Shown: piece after piece, positions 1 to 7,125 of the stretch | How positions within the stretch are numbered: position 1 is the first letter of the stretch | Layout of the letters: each line of letters opens with the position of its first letter | Assembly (NCBI GenBank): GCA_019241495.1 | Contig: JAFAWZ010000154.1 | Coordinates: 1 to 8,153, forward strand | Reading direction: 5' to 3' | Length of the DNA: 8,153 nt | Source of the DNA: Acidimicrobiales bacterium | Lineage (GTDB): Bacteria; Actinomycetota; Acidimicrobiia; Acidimicrobiales; Palsa-688 | Notes under the pieces: model-generated | The model's input: only the letters and a program-made list of their open reading frames with translations | What the model was told of the DNA's origin: nothing | Database searches by the model: none | Translations under genes and position numbers: made by a program

Positions 1-542
1 AACTCAAAGCCGGCGACGAAATCGTGGTCCCGACCGGGGACGGGAATGAGAGCGTCCACGCTCGGCTCATCGCCGCCTGCCACCGGAAAACCGACGTCGC
101 CACCCTCGACGCACTTCTGGGTGACTTCCGCCGGGCGGCTAAGCAGATCCTGACCGGGACCAGACCACAAGCCGCCGCAATCGAGAAGTTGCGGGCGAAC
201 GGGGCGCACGCCCCTGGACAGCTGCCCGCCTGGGCGAGCGGAAAGACGATCGCCCCCGAGGAACCCGGCGACGTCCGAACCGTGTTCGCCACCGCCGACC
301 TTCCATCTCCTGATCTTCGTGTTATCTACGAGATCGCGTCGACGTTGCGGAACGTACACCGCACCGTGGGCCGTCTGGTCAGCGCGCTGCGCTCCAGACG
401 AGACGAGATGGCCCTTCGCCGCCTCAAGGATCTGGTGGGCGACGTGGCCGAGGAACTGATCGAGGAGTTCGCCGTCTACCGGGTCGAGTCGGTTGAGCGA
501 CCCACCGACATAGCCGGGTATATGAGCGGACGGATCACATGA
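1..542 (+). CDS. C-terminal part of an upstream defence-operon protein, possibly DrmE-like (5' end outside window)
   Basis: The frame is open from base 3 to the TGA at 540-542, with no stop before it, so the gene almost certainly starts upstream; the GTG at 24 is only an internal codon. About 179 residues are visible. They begin LKAGDEIVVPTGDG, followed by Ala/Arg/Leu-rich helices, then a short segment with WASGKTIAPEEPGDV (W at about residue 77), and a last helical part with NVHRTVGRLVSALRSR and an acidic EEL-IEEF stretch. The pattern 'GD.i..p.g', then helices, then 'W.sG.tI.P..p.D', then a helical tail is what I recall from the C-terminal region of DrmE of class 2 DISARM; this is memory of a family pattern, not a search. 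No helicase motif, membrane segment or Cys cluster is visible. Its place directly upstream of drmA on the same strand supports a defence role. Alternatives are a DrmD-type protein tail or an unrelated protein. Confidence 0.45.
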   Translation, partial: LKAGDEIVVPTGDGNESVHARLIAACHRKTDVATLDALLGDFRRAAKQILTGTRPQAAAIEKLRANGAHAPGQLPAWASGKTIAPEEPGDVRTVFATADLPSPDLRVIYEIASTLRNVHRTVGRLVSALRSRRDEMALRRLKDLVGDVAEELIEEFAVYRVESVERPTDIAGYMSGRIT

Positions 543-566
543 TCCAGTGCCGGACGAAAAAGATGG

Positions 567-595
567 TTGACATCGCCATCGCTGATGGGTTTGAT
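567..595 (+). promoter_or_regulatory. Candidate sigma-70-type promoter for drmABC-methylase
   Basis: A perfect -35 hexamer TTGACA lies at 567-572. After a 17-base spacer comes TTTGAT at 590-595, which matches the TATAAT consensus at four of six positions. Transcription would begin near base 602, giving a leader of about 118 bases before the drmA start codon. A short inverted repeat, CCATC-gct-GATGG (576-588), sits in the spacer and could be an operator, though a 5-bp match this short may be chance. The downstream genes are tightly packed, so this could drive all of them. Confidence 0.4.
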
Positions 596-649
596 TTGAG
601 AAGGCGCCGACATGGCGTCAGCAGCAACCCAGATTCACGCAACGAATGG

Positions 650-688
650 GGTCAGGCCGGCCGAGGTATCCCGGACCGGTGTCTGACC
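650..688 (+). promoter_or_regulatory. Imperfect stem-loop in the drmA leader
   Basis: GGTCAG (650-655) pairs with CTGACC (683-688). An inner CCGG (657-660) pairs with CCGG (676-679), separated from the outer helix by a 1x3 internal loop and closing a 15-base loop. A pyrimidine-rich run (CTTTCTATTT, about 694-703) follows. It lies in the presumed transcript between promoter and Shine-Dalgarno. It could be a weak attenuator or a leader structure, or chance pairing in GC-rich DNA. It is not a convincing intrinsic terminator because the following U-run is interrupted. Confidence 0.3.
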
Positions 689-710
689 AGAGCTTTCTAT
701 TTCACCAACT

Positions 711-714
711 GGAG
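711..714 (+). promoter_or_regulatory. Ribosome binding site of drmA
   Basis: GGAG lies five bases upstream of the ATG at 720. It is the sequence that decides the drmA start, since the frame has no better-placed start with a Shine-Dalgarno nearby. Confidence 0.65.
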
Positions 715-719
715 AACTG

Positions 720-3700
720 ATGACAGCCACCCCAGGCGCGGCTGACGCCGCCCACGTTCCATCCCAGAACGGACGTCCCGGCCAAACCGATCAGAACCGG
801 CTCGAGGAATCCCTCGTCGAGACTCTCATCGAAGACGTCGTCGAGGCGCTCACCGACCGGCGCGGCGGCGACCACCCCCACCCGTGGTCTCCCGAACAGC
901 GAGTCAGGATTGGCTACCTCGGCTTCACCGTCACACCACCCACCCCGGCCGACGGAGTCGCCCCCGACGGGGAGGGCACTGGTGCCGACAGCGACAATCC
1001 CGGCCCTACCTCCGTACCTGCCGTGCCGCCCCGAACGATCGACAACACCAGCCTGATCGGACTCGACTTTGTCGTGGCCCTATCCGACGGGCCCCTGACC
1101 TTGACCTGCGACGTCGGCTACTCCCTCTACCAGCAGCTCTGGCCGGAATACTCCTCGGTCCAGGCCGACGCGGCGGCCATGCTGCGCGCTGCCGGCGAGC
1201 ACGTCGACGCGGCGGAGACGACCCCCGCCACCGTTACCGCCCAGGCCGAAGACGGCACCACCCCTCCGGCGGAGAGGTATGAACCGGCCGATGACGAATC
1301 GGCCGACGGCGCCGCCTCGCGCTCGCCGATCGGATCCGACAGCGGCAGAGACTTGGTCGACGCTGACGGCGGCGGCGACGGATCCGTGCCCGGCGGCGAC
1401 GGCGACGGCGGGGGCAGACGGCGTCGGCGGGGCCGGCGCCCGATGCTGCGCATCCGGCCAACCTGGCGGCGATACGACCGGCAGGTCCAGGTGACGGTCA
1501 CCATCGGCGCCGGAGACTCCGACGAGGTCATCGTCTCCAGCCGCGACCTGACCGGCGGAGACCCGCTCGTAGCCGACACCCAAACGGCGGTATCGGACCA
1601 CTACAACCAGCCCGAAGCGGCCCGGAAACTGTCGGGCCCCCAGACCATCACGGCCCGCGAAGCCGGAAGCGACGAGGCGACATTCCGCGCTGCGCTGGCC
1701 CGCCGCCTCGACGCGAACTGGACGCCAATCTGGCCGGAGCCGGAACTCACGGTGATCGCCGTCCCGACGGTAGACGGCAAGTTGGCCATATCGGTATCGC
1801 TCGTCAACCGCACTGAGCTGCCCGAACGGCCGTTCCAGGACCTAGCACTCTACGACGCCAAGTTTGAGGTCACCATCGCCGCCGGCGGCGCCCTGGAGTG
1901 GCAGCGACTGGGCTTCGCCGACGATGACCCGCGCTACAACCAGATCGCCACGGTGCCAGGGCGAGGACGGGCGTGCGTCGCCCGCGGCGACCTGCAACTG
2001 CCGAACCGGATCTGGACCGACACACTGCCCCTGTTCCGCCAGGTGCATTCCAAGCCGGCCGATGTCGTCGGCGCCGATGTCCGTTTCGCCACCCTGGCCG
2101 CCGACCCCGTCCCGACGCTCACCGCGATCGCAACGGCGATGGGCGCCTTCGAGCGCAACTGGTTGAACCCCCCGGCGTACGCCGACGACCCCTCGTTCTT
2201 CGACCTGCTCCGACTGCAGTTCAAGAACGAGACAGAACGCTTTCAACTCGGCTGCGACCTTCTGTTCGGACCATCCGCCGACCTCGAACTGGCCCGGGCT
2301 TTCCGGCTGGCCAATGCCGCTTTCGCCCGTGCCAACCCGAGTCCCGACGCCAGGTGGCGGTTGTTCCAGTTGGTCTTCATCGTCTCCCAGCTAGGCGGTA
2401 TCGCCGCCCGCCGGCATCCTCACGACGCCCGGCTACGCCAAGAGCTCGACGCCGTGGACGTGCTGTGGTTTCCCACTGGCGGCGGCAAGACAGAGGCCTA
2501 CCTCGGGCTCATCGCCACCGCGTTGTTCTTCGATCGGCTGCGGGGCAAGGCTCGTGGCACCACCGCCCAGCTGCTGTTCCCCCTTCGCATGCTGTCAGTC
2601 CAGCAGCTGGCCCGTATGGAGAAGGTTCTCCACCACGCCGAAGCCGTCCGCGGCGAGGAGTCCATCGGCGGCGACCCGTTCACCCTCGGTTACCTGGTCG
2701 GCTCCAACAACACCCCGAACCGTCTGATGCCCAACGCTCGCAATGGCTGGTGGCCGGGTCTACGGCGCTTCGCATCCTGGGGCCAGGACGAACGGGACCG
2801 GCGCCGTCTTGTCAGCGCCTGTTCGGCCTGCGGGGACGCTGCGCATGTGGGGCTCGACGCAGACGTGGCCGCTCAGCGTCTTTTGCACGTGTGCCGCAGC
2901 TGCGGGCACGTGCTGGCCATCCACGCCTCCGACGAGGAAGTGTTCCGGTACTCCTCCTCCGTGATCGTCTCCACCGTCGACAAGACTGCATCGTTTGCCT
3001 TCAACGGCGAGTACACCGCCTTCCACCACGGCCCAAAATACCTGTGCCCGGTACACGGCTACTACACCTTCAGCAAATGCCCGGTCGAGAACTGCCCGGC
3101 AGCGCACCACAGTACGGCTCCGCCATTCTTCGACCCAACCCCGGCGCTATGGATCCAGGACGAGCTGCACCTGGTCCGCGAGGACCTCGGCGTGTTCGCC
3201 TCCCACTACCACACGCTCCAGGCCGAACTAGCAGTCGGCGCCGGAAACCTGCCGTCGAAGATCCTGGCGGCCACCGCCACCATCGAGCAGTACGAGGATC
3301 AGCTGCGCCAGGTCTACGGCCGCCGCCCCCGGATGTTCCCCACCGGCGGACCCACCCTGGATGGCTCCTTCTACACCACTGTCACCGAGGACACCCGCCG
3401 CTTCTACCTGGGCATGCTGCCCTCTGGCGGCGGAACGGCCAAAGTTGATCTGGCCGGACAGCTGATGGGCCTCCTCGTCCGCCGGGTCCATGACCTGACC
3501 AACGACCCGTCAGAACTGATCACCCGACTCGCGGCCCGCGGGATCACCGTGACGGTCGATGAAGCTCTCGCCGCCCTCTTCAACTACGAACTGGCGCTCG
3601 GCTACGTCAACTCCAAAGCGCACGGCGTTCACGTGTTCGACGACGTGCAGACCGTCTCGGACCAGCTGACCCATGCCGGTCAGGACCGAGTGCTCTCCGA

Positions 3701-4499
3701 TTACCTGTCTGGCGAGACGCCCATTGGCGATCTGGCCAAGGTGGTCGCCGCCGTCACCAGCGCCACTCAGACCACTCCGTCTCGACCGGAGCGCTACCGG
3801 GCGCTGGTCGGCACCTCCGTCGTGTCTCACGGAGTCGACCTGGAACGCCTGAATCTCCAGGTCGTCGCCGGCATGCCTCCCAGCTACGCCAGCTACATCC
3901 AGGCCACCTCCCGGGCAGGGCGCACCCACGTCGGATTGGTGATCTCGGTCTTCGACCGGTTCAACCGGCGCGAAACCTCAGTGTTCCAGAGTTTCCTGAC
4001 CGGCCACGAGGCGCTCGAGCGAATGGTCGAACCCGTCCCGGTGAACCGATTCGCAGCCCGAGCAGTCGAACGGACACTGCCCGGTATCGCCTGCTGCCTG
4101 CTGTGGGATGAGGCCTACAGCGACCCGACCGCCCCCGAGGAGGGCATCATGATGACCCGCCGGTTCAAGCCGTGGTGGAACACAGTGGCGGCCACGCTCA
4201 ACACGACCATGGTCGATCGGATCCGCCGGGCCTACACCTCCCCCGTCGCGGGCGTGAACCCCCCAGCAGCCGAAGCCAAGCTGGCCGTCGACGCTGAAAC
4301 CCGATGGGACCTGGAACGCCAGCGCATGCAGATGTTCGGCGACGACTGGTTGACGAATCTGTTCACCACAACCGCCATGACCAGCCTGCGCGACGTCGAT
4401 GCACCCGTCGAGTTCGGCGGCGGCGCCCGCGCCGAACAGGTCATCGAGCACTTCCTCGGCCCGGATGTGGCCATGCCCGCCCCCGCCCCCGCTCCCTGA
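720..4499 (+). CDS. drmA: DISARM helicase DrmA (SF2-type, DUF1998-partner helicase)
   Basis: This 1259-residue protein is the ATP-driven helicase core of DISARM; in the studied system DrmA and DrmB form the complex that loads onto phage DNA. Residues 1-200 include a segment resembling the DrmA N-terminal region (SLIGLDFVVAL near 110-120), then a Gly/Asp linker (about 214-232) and an Arg run (233-240). The conserved lead-in WRLFQLVFIVSQLGG precedes Walker A, FPTGGGKTE (G587-E592, K590). Walker B is DELH (814-817), motif III is ATAT (about 851-854), motif V is SHGVDL (H1037, D1040) and motif VI is QATSRAGR (1061-1068). Two Cys/His clusters lie between Walker A and B: C701/C704/C725/C728 and C776/H779/C787/C792. 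The ATG at 720 has a GGAG sequence. The C-terminus ends in Ala-Pro repeats just before drmB. Related Druantia-type and MrfA-type helicases share the motifs, but the separate DUF1998 and PLD genes next door favour DrmA. Confidence 0.9.
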   Translation: MTATPGAADAAHVPSQNGRPGQTDQNRLEESLVETLIEDVVEALTDRRGGDHPHPWSPEQRVRIGYLGFTVTPPTPADGVAPDGEGTGADSDNPGPTSVPAVPPRTIDNTSLIGLDFVVALSDGPLTLTCDVGYSLYQQLWPEYSSVQADAAAMLRAAGEHVDAAETTPATVTAQAEDGTTPPAERYEPADDESADGAASRSPIGSDSGRDLVDADGGGDGSVPGGDGDGGGRRRRRGRRPMLRIRPTWRRYDRQVQVTVTIGAGDSDEVIVSSRDLTGGDPLVADTQTAVSDHYNQPEAARKLSGPQTITAREAGSDEATFRAALARRLDANWTPIWPEPELTVIAVPTVDGKLAISVSLVNRTELPERPFQDLALYDAKFEVTIAAGGALEWQRLGFADDDPRYNQIATVPGRGRACVARGDLQLPNRIWTDTLPLFRQVHSKPADVVGADVRFATLAADPVPTLTAIATAMGAFERNWLNPPAYADDPSFFDLLRLQFKNETERFQLGCDLLFGPSADLELARAFRLANAAFARANPSPDARWRLFQLVFIVSQLGGIAARRHPHDARLRQELDAVDVLWFPTGGGKTEAYLGLIATALFFDRLRGKARGTTAQLLFPLRMLSVQQLARMEKVLHHAEAVRGEESIGGDPFTLGYLVGSNNTPNRLMPNARNGWWPGLRRFASWGQDERDRRRLVSACSACGDAAHVGLDADVAAQRLLHVCRSCGHVLAIHASDEEVFRYSSSVIVSTVDKTASFAFNGEYTAFHHGPKYLCPVHGYYTFSKCPVENCPAAHHSTAPPFFDPTPALWIQDELHLVREDLGVFASHYHTLQAELAVGAGNLPSKILAATATIEQYEDQLRQVYGRRPRMFPTGGPTLDGSFYTTVTEDTRRFYLGMLPSGGGTAKVDLAGQLMGLLVRRVHDLTNDPSELITRLAARGITVTVDEALAALFNYELALGYVNSKAHGVHVFDDVQTVSDQLTHAGQDRVLSDYLSGETPIGDLAKVVAAVTSATQTTPSRPERYRALVGTSVVSHGVDLERLNLQVVAGMPPSYASYIQATSRAGRTHVGLVISVFDRFNRRETSVFQSFLTGHEALERMVEPVPVNRFAARAVERTLPGIACCLLWDEAYSDPTAPEEGIMMTRRFKPWWNTVAATLNTTMVDRIRRAYTSPVAGVNPPAAEAKLAVDAETRWDLERQRMQMFGDDWLTNLFTTTAMTSLRDVDAPVEFGGGARAEQVIEHFLGPDVAMPAPAPAP

Positions 4500-4504
4500 G
4501 GAGG
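4500..4504 (+). promoter_or_regulatory. Ribosome binding site of drmB
   Basis: GGAGG lies immediately after, and partly overlaps the context of, the drmA stop codon (TGA at 4497-4499), five bases before the ATG at 4510. It selects this start over the earlier in-frame ATG at 4399, which would put 37 low-complexity residues inside the drmA coding sequence. Confidence 0.8.
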
Positions 4505-4509
4505 ACGAG

Positions 4510-6333
4510 ATGCAACGATATGCCACTCAGGTCCTGTTCCGCTACCTGCCCGGAGCGGTCTTCACCCACGAAGACGAGTTCATCGCCCAGGTGCACCACG
4601 TGAAGGGCGACACCGTCCACAACCTCAACCGCCGCGTTCTCCTCGACGAGCTCGGTCGGGAACTTCGACGCTGGGATCCCGACCACGTGATGCTTCCAGA
4701 CCCCGGCCGATTCGCCGACGAGTACGTGGTCATCGAACCCGAACTGGTCTCGTGGGATGTGTACCCACTCACATTCGAGTGCACCAACCCTGCGTGCCAG
4801 CGCCTGCGCCGCTGGTGGCGCCAGGACAGCATGGTGTCCGACACTCCGAACGGCCCGCTGCGCTGTATTCACTGCCACGCCAAGATGCGCCAGCTGCGGT
4901 ATCTGACGGCGCACAACTGCGGCCAGATGGACCCCCTGTTCACCCCCCGCTGCTCGAACTGCAACAGCACCGAAGCCGTGTGGTTGGAGGATCTCGGCTC
5001 GTTCCGATCATCGACCTGGAAGTGCCATACCTGCGGGGGAGTTGTCCAGTCAACCCGTTTCACCCCCTGCGACTGCGGCGACTACGCCCCCGCCGGTGGG
5101 CGGGCCTATCGGCTCAGTTTCACTGTCCGCGACGGCCGACTGTGGTACCCGCAGATGCTCACCATCTTGAACCTGTCGTCGCAGACCTACGACAACTTTC
5201 AACAGCACCCCCGCCGCGGACTGGTGGCCATAGCCTCATATCTGGGCGACCAGACCGACGTAGCCACTGCCCTCACGGAGGTCGAGCGGGCGACCCCCAC
5301 CGCCCGCCAGAGCGCCCAGGAGTGGGCGGAGACCGAACGAAGACTGCGCGAGCTGAACATGACCGAGCAAGCAATCGACGCGGCCCGGGCTATTCAAGGC
5401 CCCGCCACGTCTGGCATCCCCGCCACCACCGGAGACATCTCCGACGTGGTGGCCGAGCACGCTGCGGCCACCCCGTATGTGGAGCGGGCCGGCCTGTTCG
5501 ACCGGCGGATCATCGAGGACCGCCTAAACCTGGCCGACATCGCCGCACAGGTCGCTGGCGACTCCGTGGCCGCAGCCGCCGTCGCGGCAGCCGAGACCGC
5601 AGCCAGCCTTCTCGGCCTGTCGGACATCTCGGTAACCCAACAGTTCCCCATCGTCCTGGCCAGCTACGGCTACACCCGCTGCACCGACAAACCGGCTCGC
5701 TCCCACCTGCACAGCTACGCGGCCCGGAACCAGTATCGAGGCAAGACCCCCATCTTCGCCGTGCCCGCGTCGACCGAAGCGCTGATCATCACCCTGTCCG
5801 CCCGTTCGGTCTTGGGCTTCCTCGCTGCCGACGGATCCTGGACCGGCCCGGTGCCCTATGAGGAACGCGCCGCACGGGTGGAGCTGATCGCCGCCATGGC
5901 AGCCAACCCAGCCGAAGCCAGCGCCGAGGACCCCGCCAACATCGCCCGCCGGCTCGTCCACTCGGTCTCGCACGCCCTGGCCCGTTCCCTCGACGACGGC
6001 GAGACCGGCTTCGGCGAGTCCAGCCTGGCTGAATGGATCGTCCCCGACACGCTGACCACTGCCATCTATGTGGCTGCGTACAACGATTTCACCCTGGGGG
6101 CGTTCGAGACGGTACTGCGCCGCCGGGTAACACCATGGCTGAACCGGGCGGCGGACGCTATGAACCGCTGCGACAACGACCCGCTATGCGCCCAGCAACG
6201 CCCTCATGCCTCATGCGACCGCTGCCTGCACCTGTCGTTCGGGTGCCGAACCTGGAATGCCGATCTCGACCGCAAACTGGTCCGGCGGTACTGGCGCTGG
6301 ACCCGCCAGCAGGCCGCCGCGCCAATCCCATGA
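4510..6333 (+). CDS. drmB: DISARM protein DrmB (DUF1998 protein)
   Basis: This 607-residue protein is the predicted partner of DrmA. The N-terminal part begins MQRYATQVLFRYLPGAV. Residues 91-190 are rich in Cys pairs: C91/C96, C119/C122, C137, C148/C151, C172/C175 and C187/C189, suggesting two or three structural zinc sites. A helical Ala/Glu-rich middle (about 250-380) follows. The C-terminal DUF1998 region shows HSVSHALAR (H484, H488, R492), and then the Cys set C554, C560, C569, C572 and C579 in the arrangement C-x5-C-x8-C-x2-C-x6-C, followed by N and LDRKLVRRYW. DUF1998 is typical of DrmB and of the C-terminal half of related helicases such as Druantia DruE. Its gene follows drmA by 10 bases and overlaps drmC by four, so the three are translationally coupled. 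I see no nuclease or ATPase motif. The start is decided by GGAGG at 4500-4504. Confidence 0.9.
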   Translation: MQRYATQVLFRYLPGAVFTHEDEFIAQVHHVKGDTVHNLNRRVLLDELGRELRRWDPDHVMLPDPGRFADEYVVIEPELVSWDVYPLTFECTNPACQRLRRWWRQDSMVSDTPNGPLRCIHCHAKMRQLRYLTAHNCGQMDPLFTPRCSNCNSTEAVWLEDLGSFRSSTWKCHTCGGVVQSTRFTPCDCGDYAPAGGRAYRLSFTVRDGRLWYPQMLTILNLSSQTYDNFQQHPRRGLVAIASYLGDQTDVATALTEVERATPTARQSAQEWAETERRLRELNMTEQAIDAARAIQGPATSGIPATTGDISDVVAEHAAATPYVERAGLFDRRIIEDRLNLADIAAQVAGDSVAAAAVAAAETAASLLGLSDISVTQQFPIVLASYGYTRCTDKPARSHLHSYAARNQYRGKTPIFAVPASTEALIITLSARSVLGFLAADGSWTGPVPYEERAARVELIAAMAANPAEASAEDPANIARRLVHSVSHALARSLDDGETGFGESSLAEWIVPDTLTTAIYVAAYNDFTLGAFETVLRRRVTPWLNRAADAMNRCDNDPLCAQQRPHASCDRCLHLSFGCRTWNADLDRKLVRRYWRWTRQQAAAPIP

Positions 6334-7115
6334 GCGGCGGCCTGACCCGCCTGGTGCCCGCAGCTCAACTGCTGGCGGCAGTGGCCGGCACCCCCGAAAG
6401 AGCGACGGCACTGGCCGCCCGGCTGGTGACCAGCGGACCAGCCGCCCTGCCCGGCGTCGACGATGACCTTCACCAGGCGTTGCGCCTAGCCTTGGCCGAG
6501 GCCGGCGTCATCGGCGCCAACGGGTCGTCGGCCGGTCGGGCCGCCGAGCTGGTATCAGTCTGCGAGATCCTGGCCACCGCCCCACCACCGCCGCCCGCTC
6601 CGGCCAAAGAACCCCGCATGGTGTTCTCAGCGCCAACCGGAGTCGTCGACCTGGCCCCCCACGAACGGCTTGACGGCCTAGTGCTCGACGTGATCCGCTG
6701 CGCCACCGTCGAGTTGGTGCTCGGCGGCGCGTTCTGGAACGAGGCCGGCTTCGACCTCCTCGACGAAGTTCTTCGCCCCGCCATCGAAGTACGTCGGGTC
6801 CGCACAACCGTTATCGTCCACCCACCAGCCCCCGCCTATAGCCAACAGCTGCGCGACTGGCTCAGCGCCCTGGGTGCGAGCGGCACGGTAAACGTCCTCT
6901 GGTATGCGGCAGCGGTTCGCTCGATGATGCACGCCAAGTTCGTGGTCGCCGACAGCCGCCGCGGATATCTCGGCACCGCCAACCTCACGTCATGGGGTCT
7001 CGGAGCCCACGTGGAAGCCGGTGTCGAACTTCTGCCAGGGCAGTGCCGACGGCTGCTCGACTTCCTCGGCTCGCTGCGGACGTCGGGCCTGCTCGTCGCC
7101 GAACCGCCCCAGTAG
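6330..7115 (+). CDS. drmC: DISARM phospholipase-D-like protein DrmC
   Basis: This 261-residue protein overlaps the end of drmB by an ATGA junction (6330-6333), which decides the start; an upstream in-frame ATG at 6033 lies wholly inside drmB. An N-terminal helical part (1-80) is joined by a Pro-rich hinge (about 84-95) to a PLD-type domain. The domain contains MVFSAPTGVVDL and LVLGGAFWNEAGFDLL, and the HKD motif HAKFVVAD (H201, K203, D208), followed by GTANLTSWG (from 215) and EAGVEL (from 229). Only one HKD motif is present, as in PLD nucleases such as Nuc/Bfil-type enzymes that build the active site by dimerising. In published DISARM work drmC was dispensable or auxiliary, and nuclease activity for this member is inferred, not shown. 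Alternative: a general PLD-family nuclease from another defence system, but the order after DUF1998 argues for DrmC. Confidence 0.88.
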   Translation: MSGGLTRLVPAAQLLAAVAGTPERATALAARLVTSGPAALPGVDDDLHQALRLALAEAGVIGANGSSAGRAAELVSVCEILATAPPPPPAPAKEPRMVFSAPTGVVDLAPHERLDGLVLDVIRCATVELVLGGAFWNEAGFDLLDEVLRPAIEVRRVRTTVIVHPPAPAYSQQLRDWLSALGASGTVNVLWYAAAVRSMMHAKFVVADSRRGYLGTANLTSWGLGAHVEAGVELLPGQCRRLLDFLGSLRTSGLLVAEPPQ

Positions 7116-7125
7116 GCGCCGCCCG

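Larger units (their letters stand above)
543..719 (+). other. Intergenic leader region between the upstream gene and drmA
   Basis: This 177-base gap is the only sizeable non-coding stretch. It is visibly richer in A and T around 555-600 and 688-705 than the flanking genes. A 68-codon frame (539-745) runs through it and overlaps both neighbours, but its third positions are much less GC-biased than those of the genes and its product has no recognisable feature, so I treat the stretch as regulatory. It contains a promoter-like pair (567-595), a small inverted repeat (576-588), an imperfect stem-loop (650-688) and the drmA Shine-Dalgarno (711-714). Confidence 0.6.

Noticed and set aside
539..745. 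68-codon frame between the upstream gene and drmA, starting in an ATGA overlap
   Set aside because: Its third codon positions have clearly less GC bias than the real genes, it overlaps the drmA start by 26 bases, and it contains the promoter and stem-loop candidates. No recognisable protein feature. A small overlapping gene cannot be fully excluded.
1973..3448. 491-codon plus-strand frame inside drmA
   Set aside because: It is an alternate frame of drmA, very rich in Arg and Pro, as expected from GC-rich codons read out of frame. drmA itself has continuous helicase motifs through this interval.
4399..4509. Upstream ATG extension of drmB
   Set aside because: It would add 37 residues of Ser/Pro/Ala low complexity translated from inside drmA. 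The ATG at 4510 has GGAGG at the right distance.
3978..4526. 182-codon minus-strand frame opposite the drmA end
   Set aside because: Antisense shadow rich in Gly, Val and His; no ribosome site or conserved feature was seen, and it opposes a well supported gene.
4752..5861. 369-codon plus-strand frame inside drmB
   Set aside because: Out-of-frame reading of drmB with Arg/Pro/His-rich composition and no motif, while drmB carries ordered Cys pairs and DUF1998 across the same bases.
6033..6329. Upstream ATG extension of drmC
   Set aside because: It lies wholly inside the DUF1998 region of drmB; the ATGA overlap start at 6330 is the natural coupled start.
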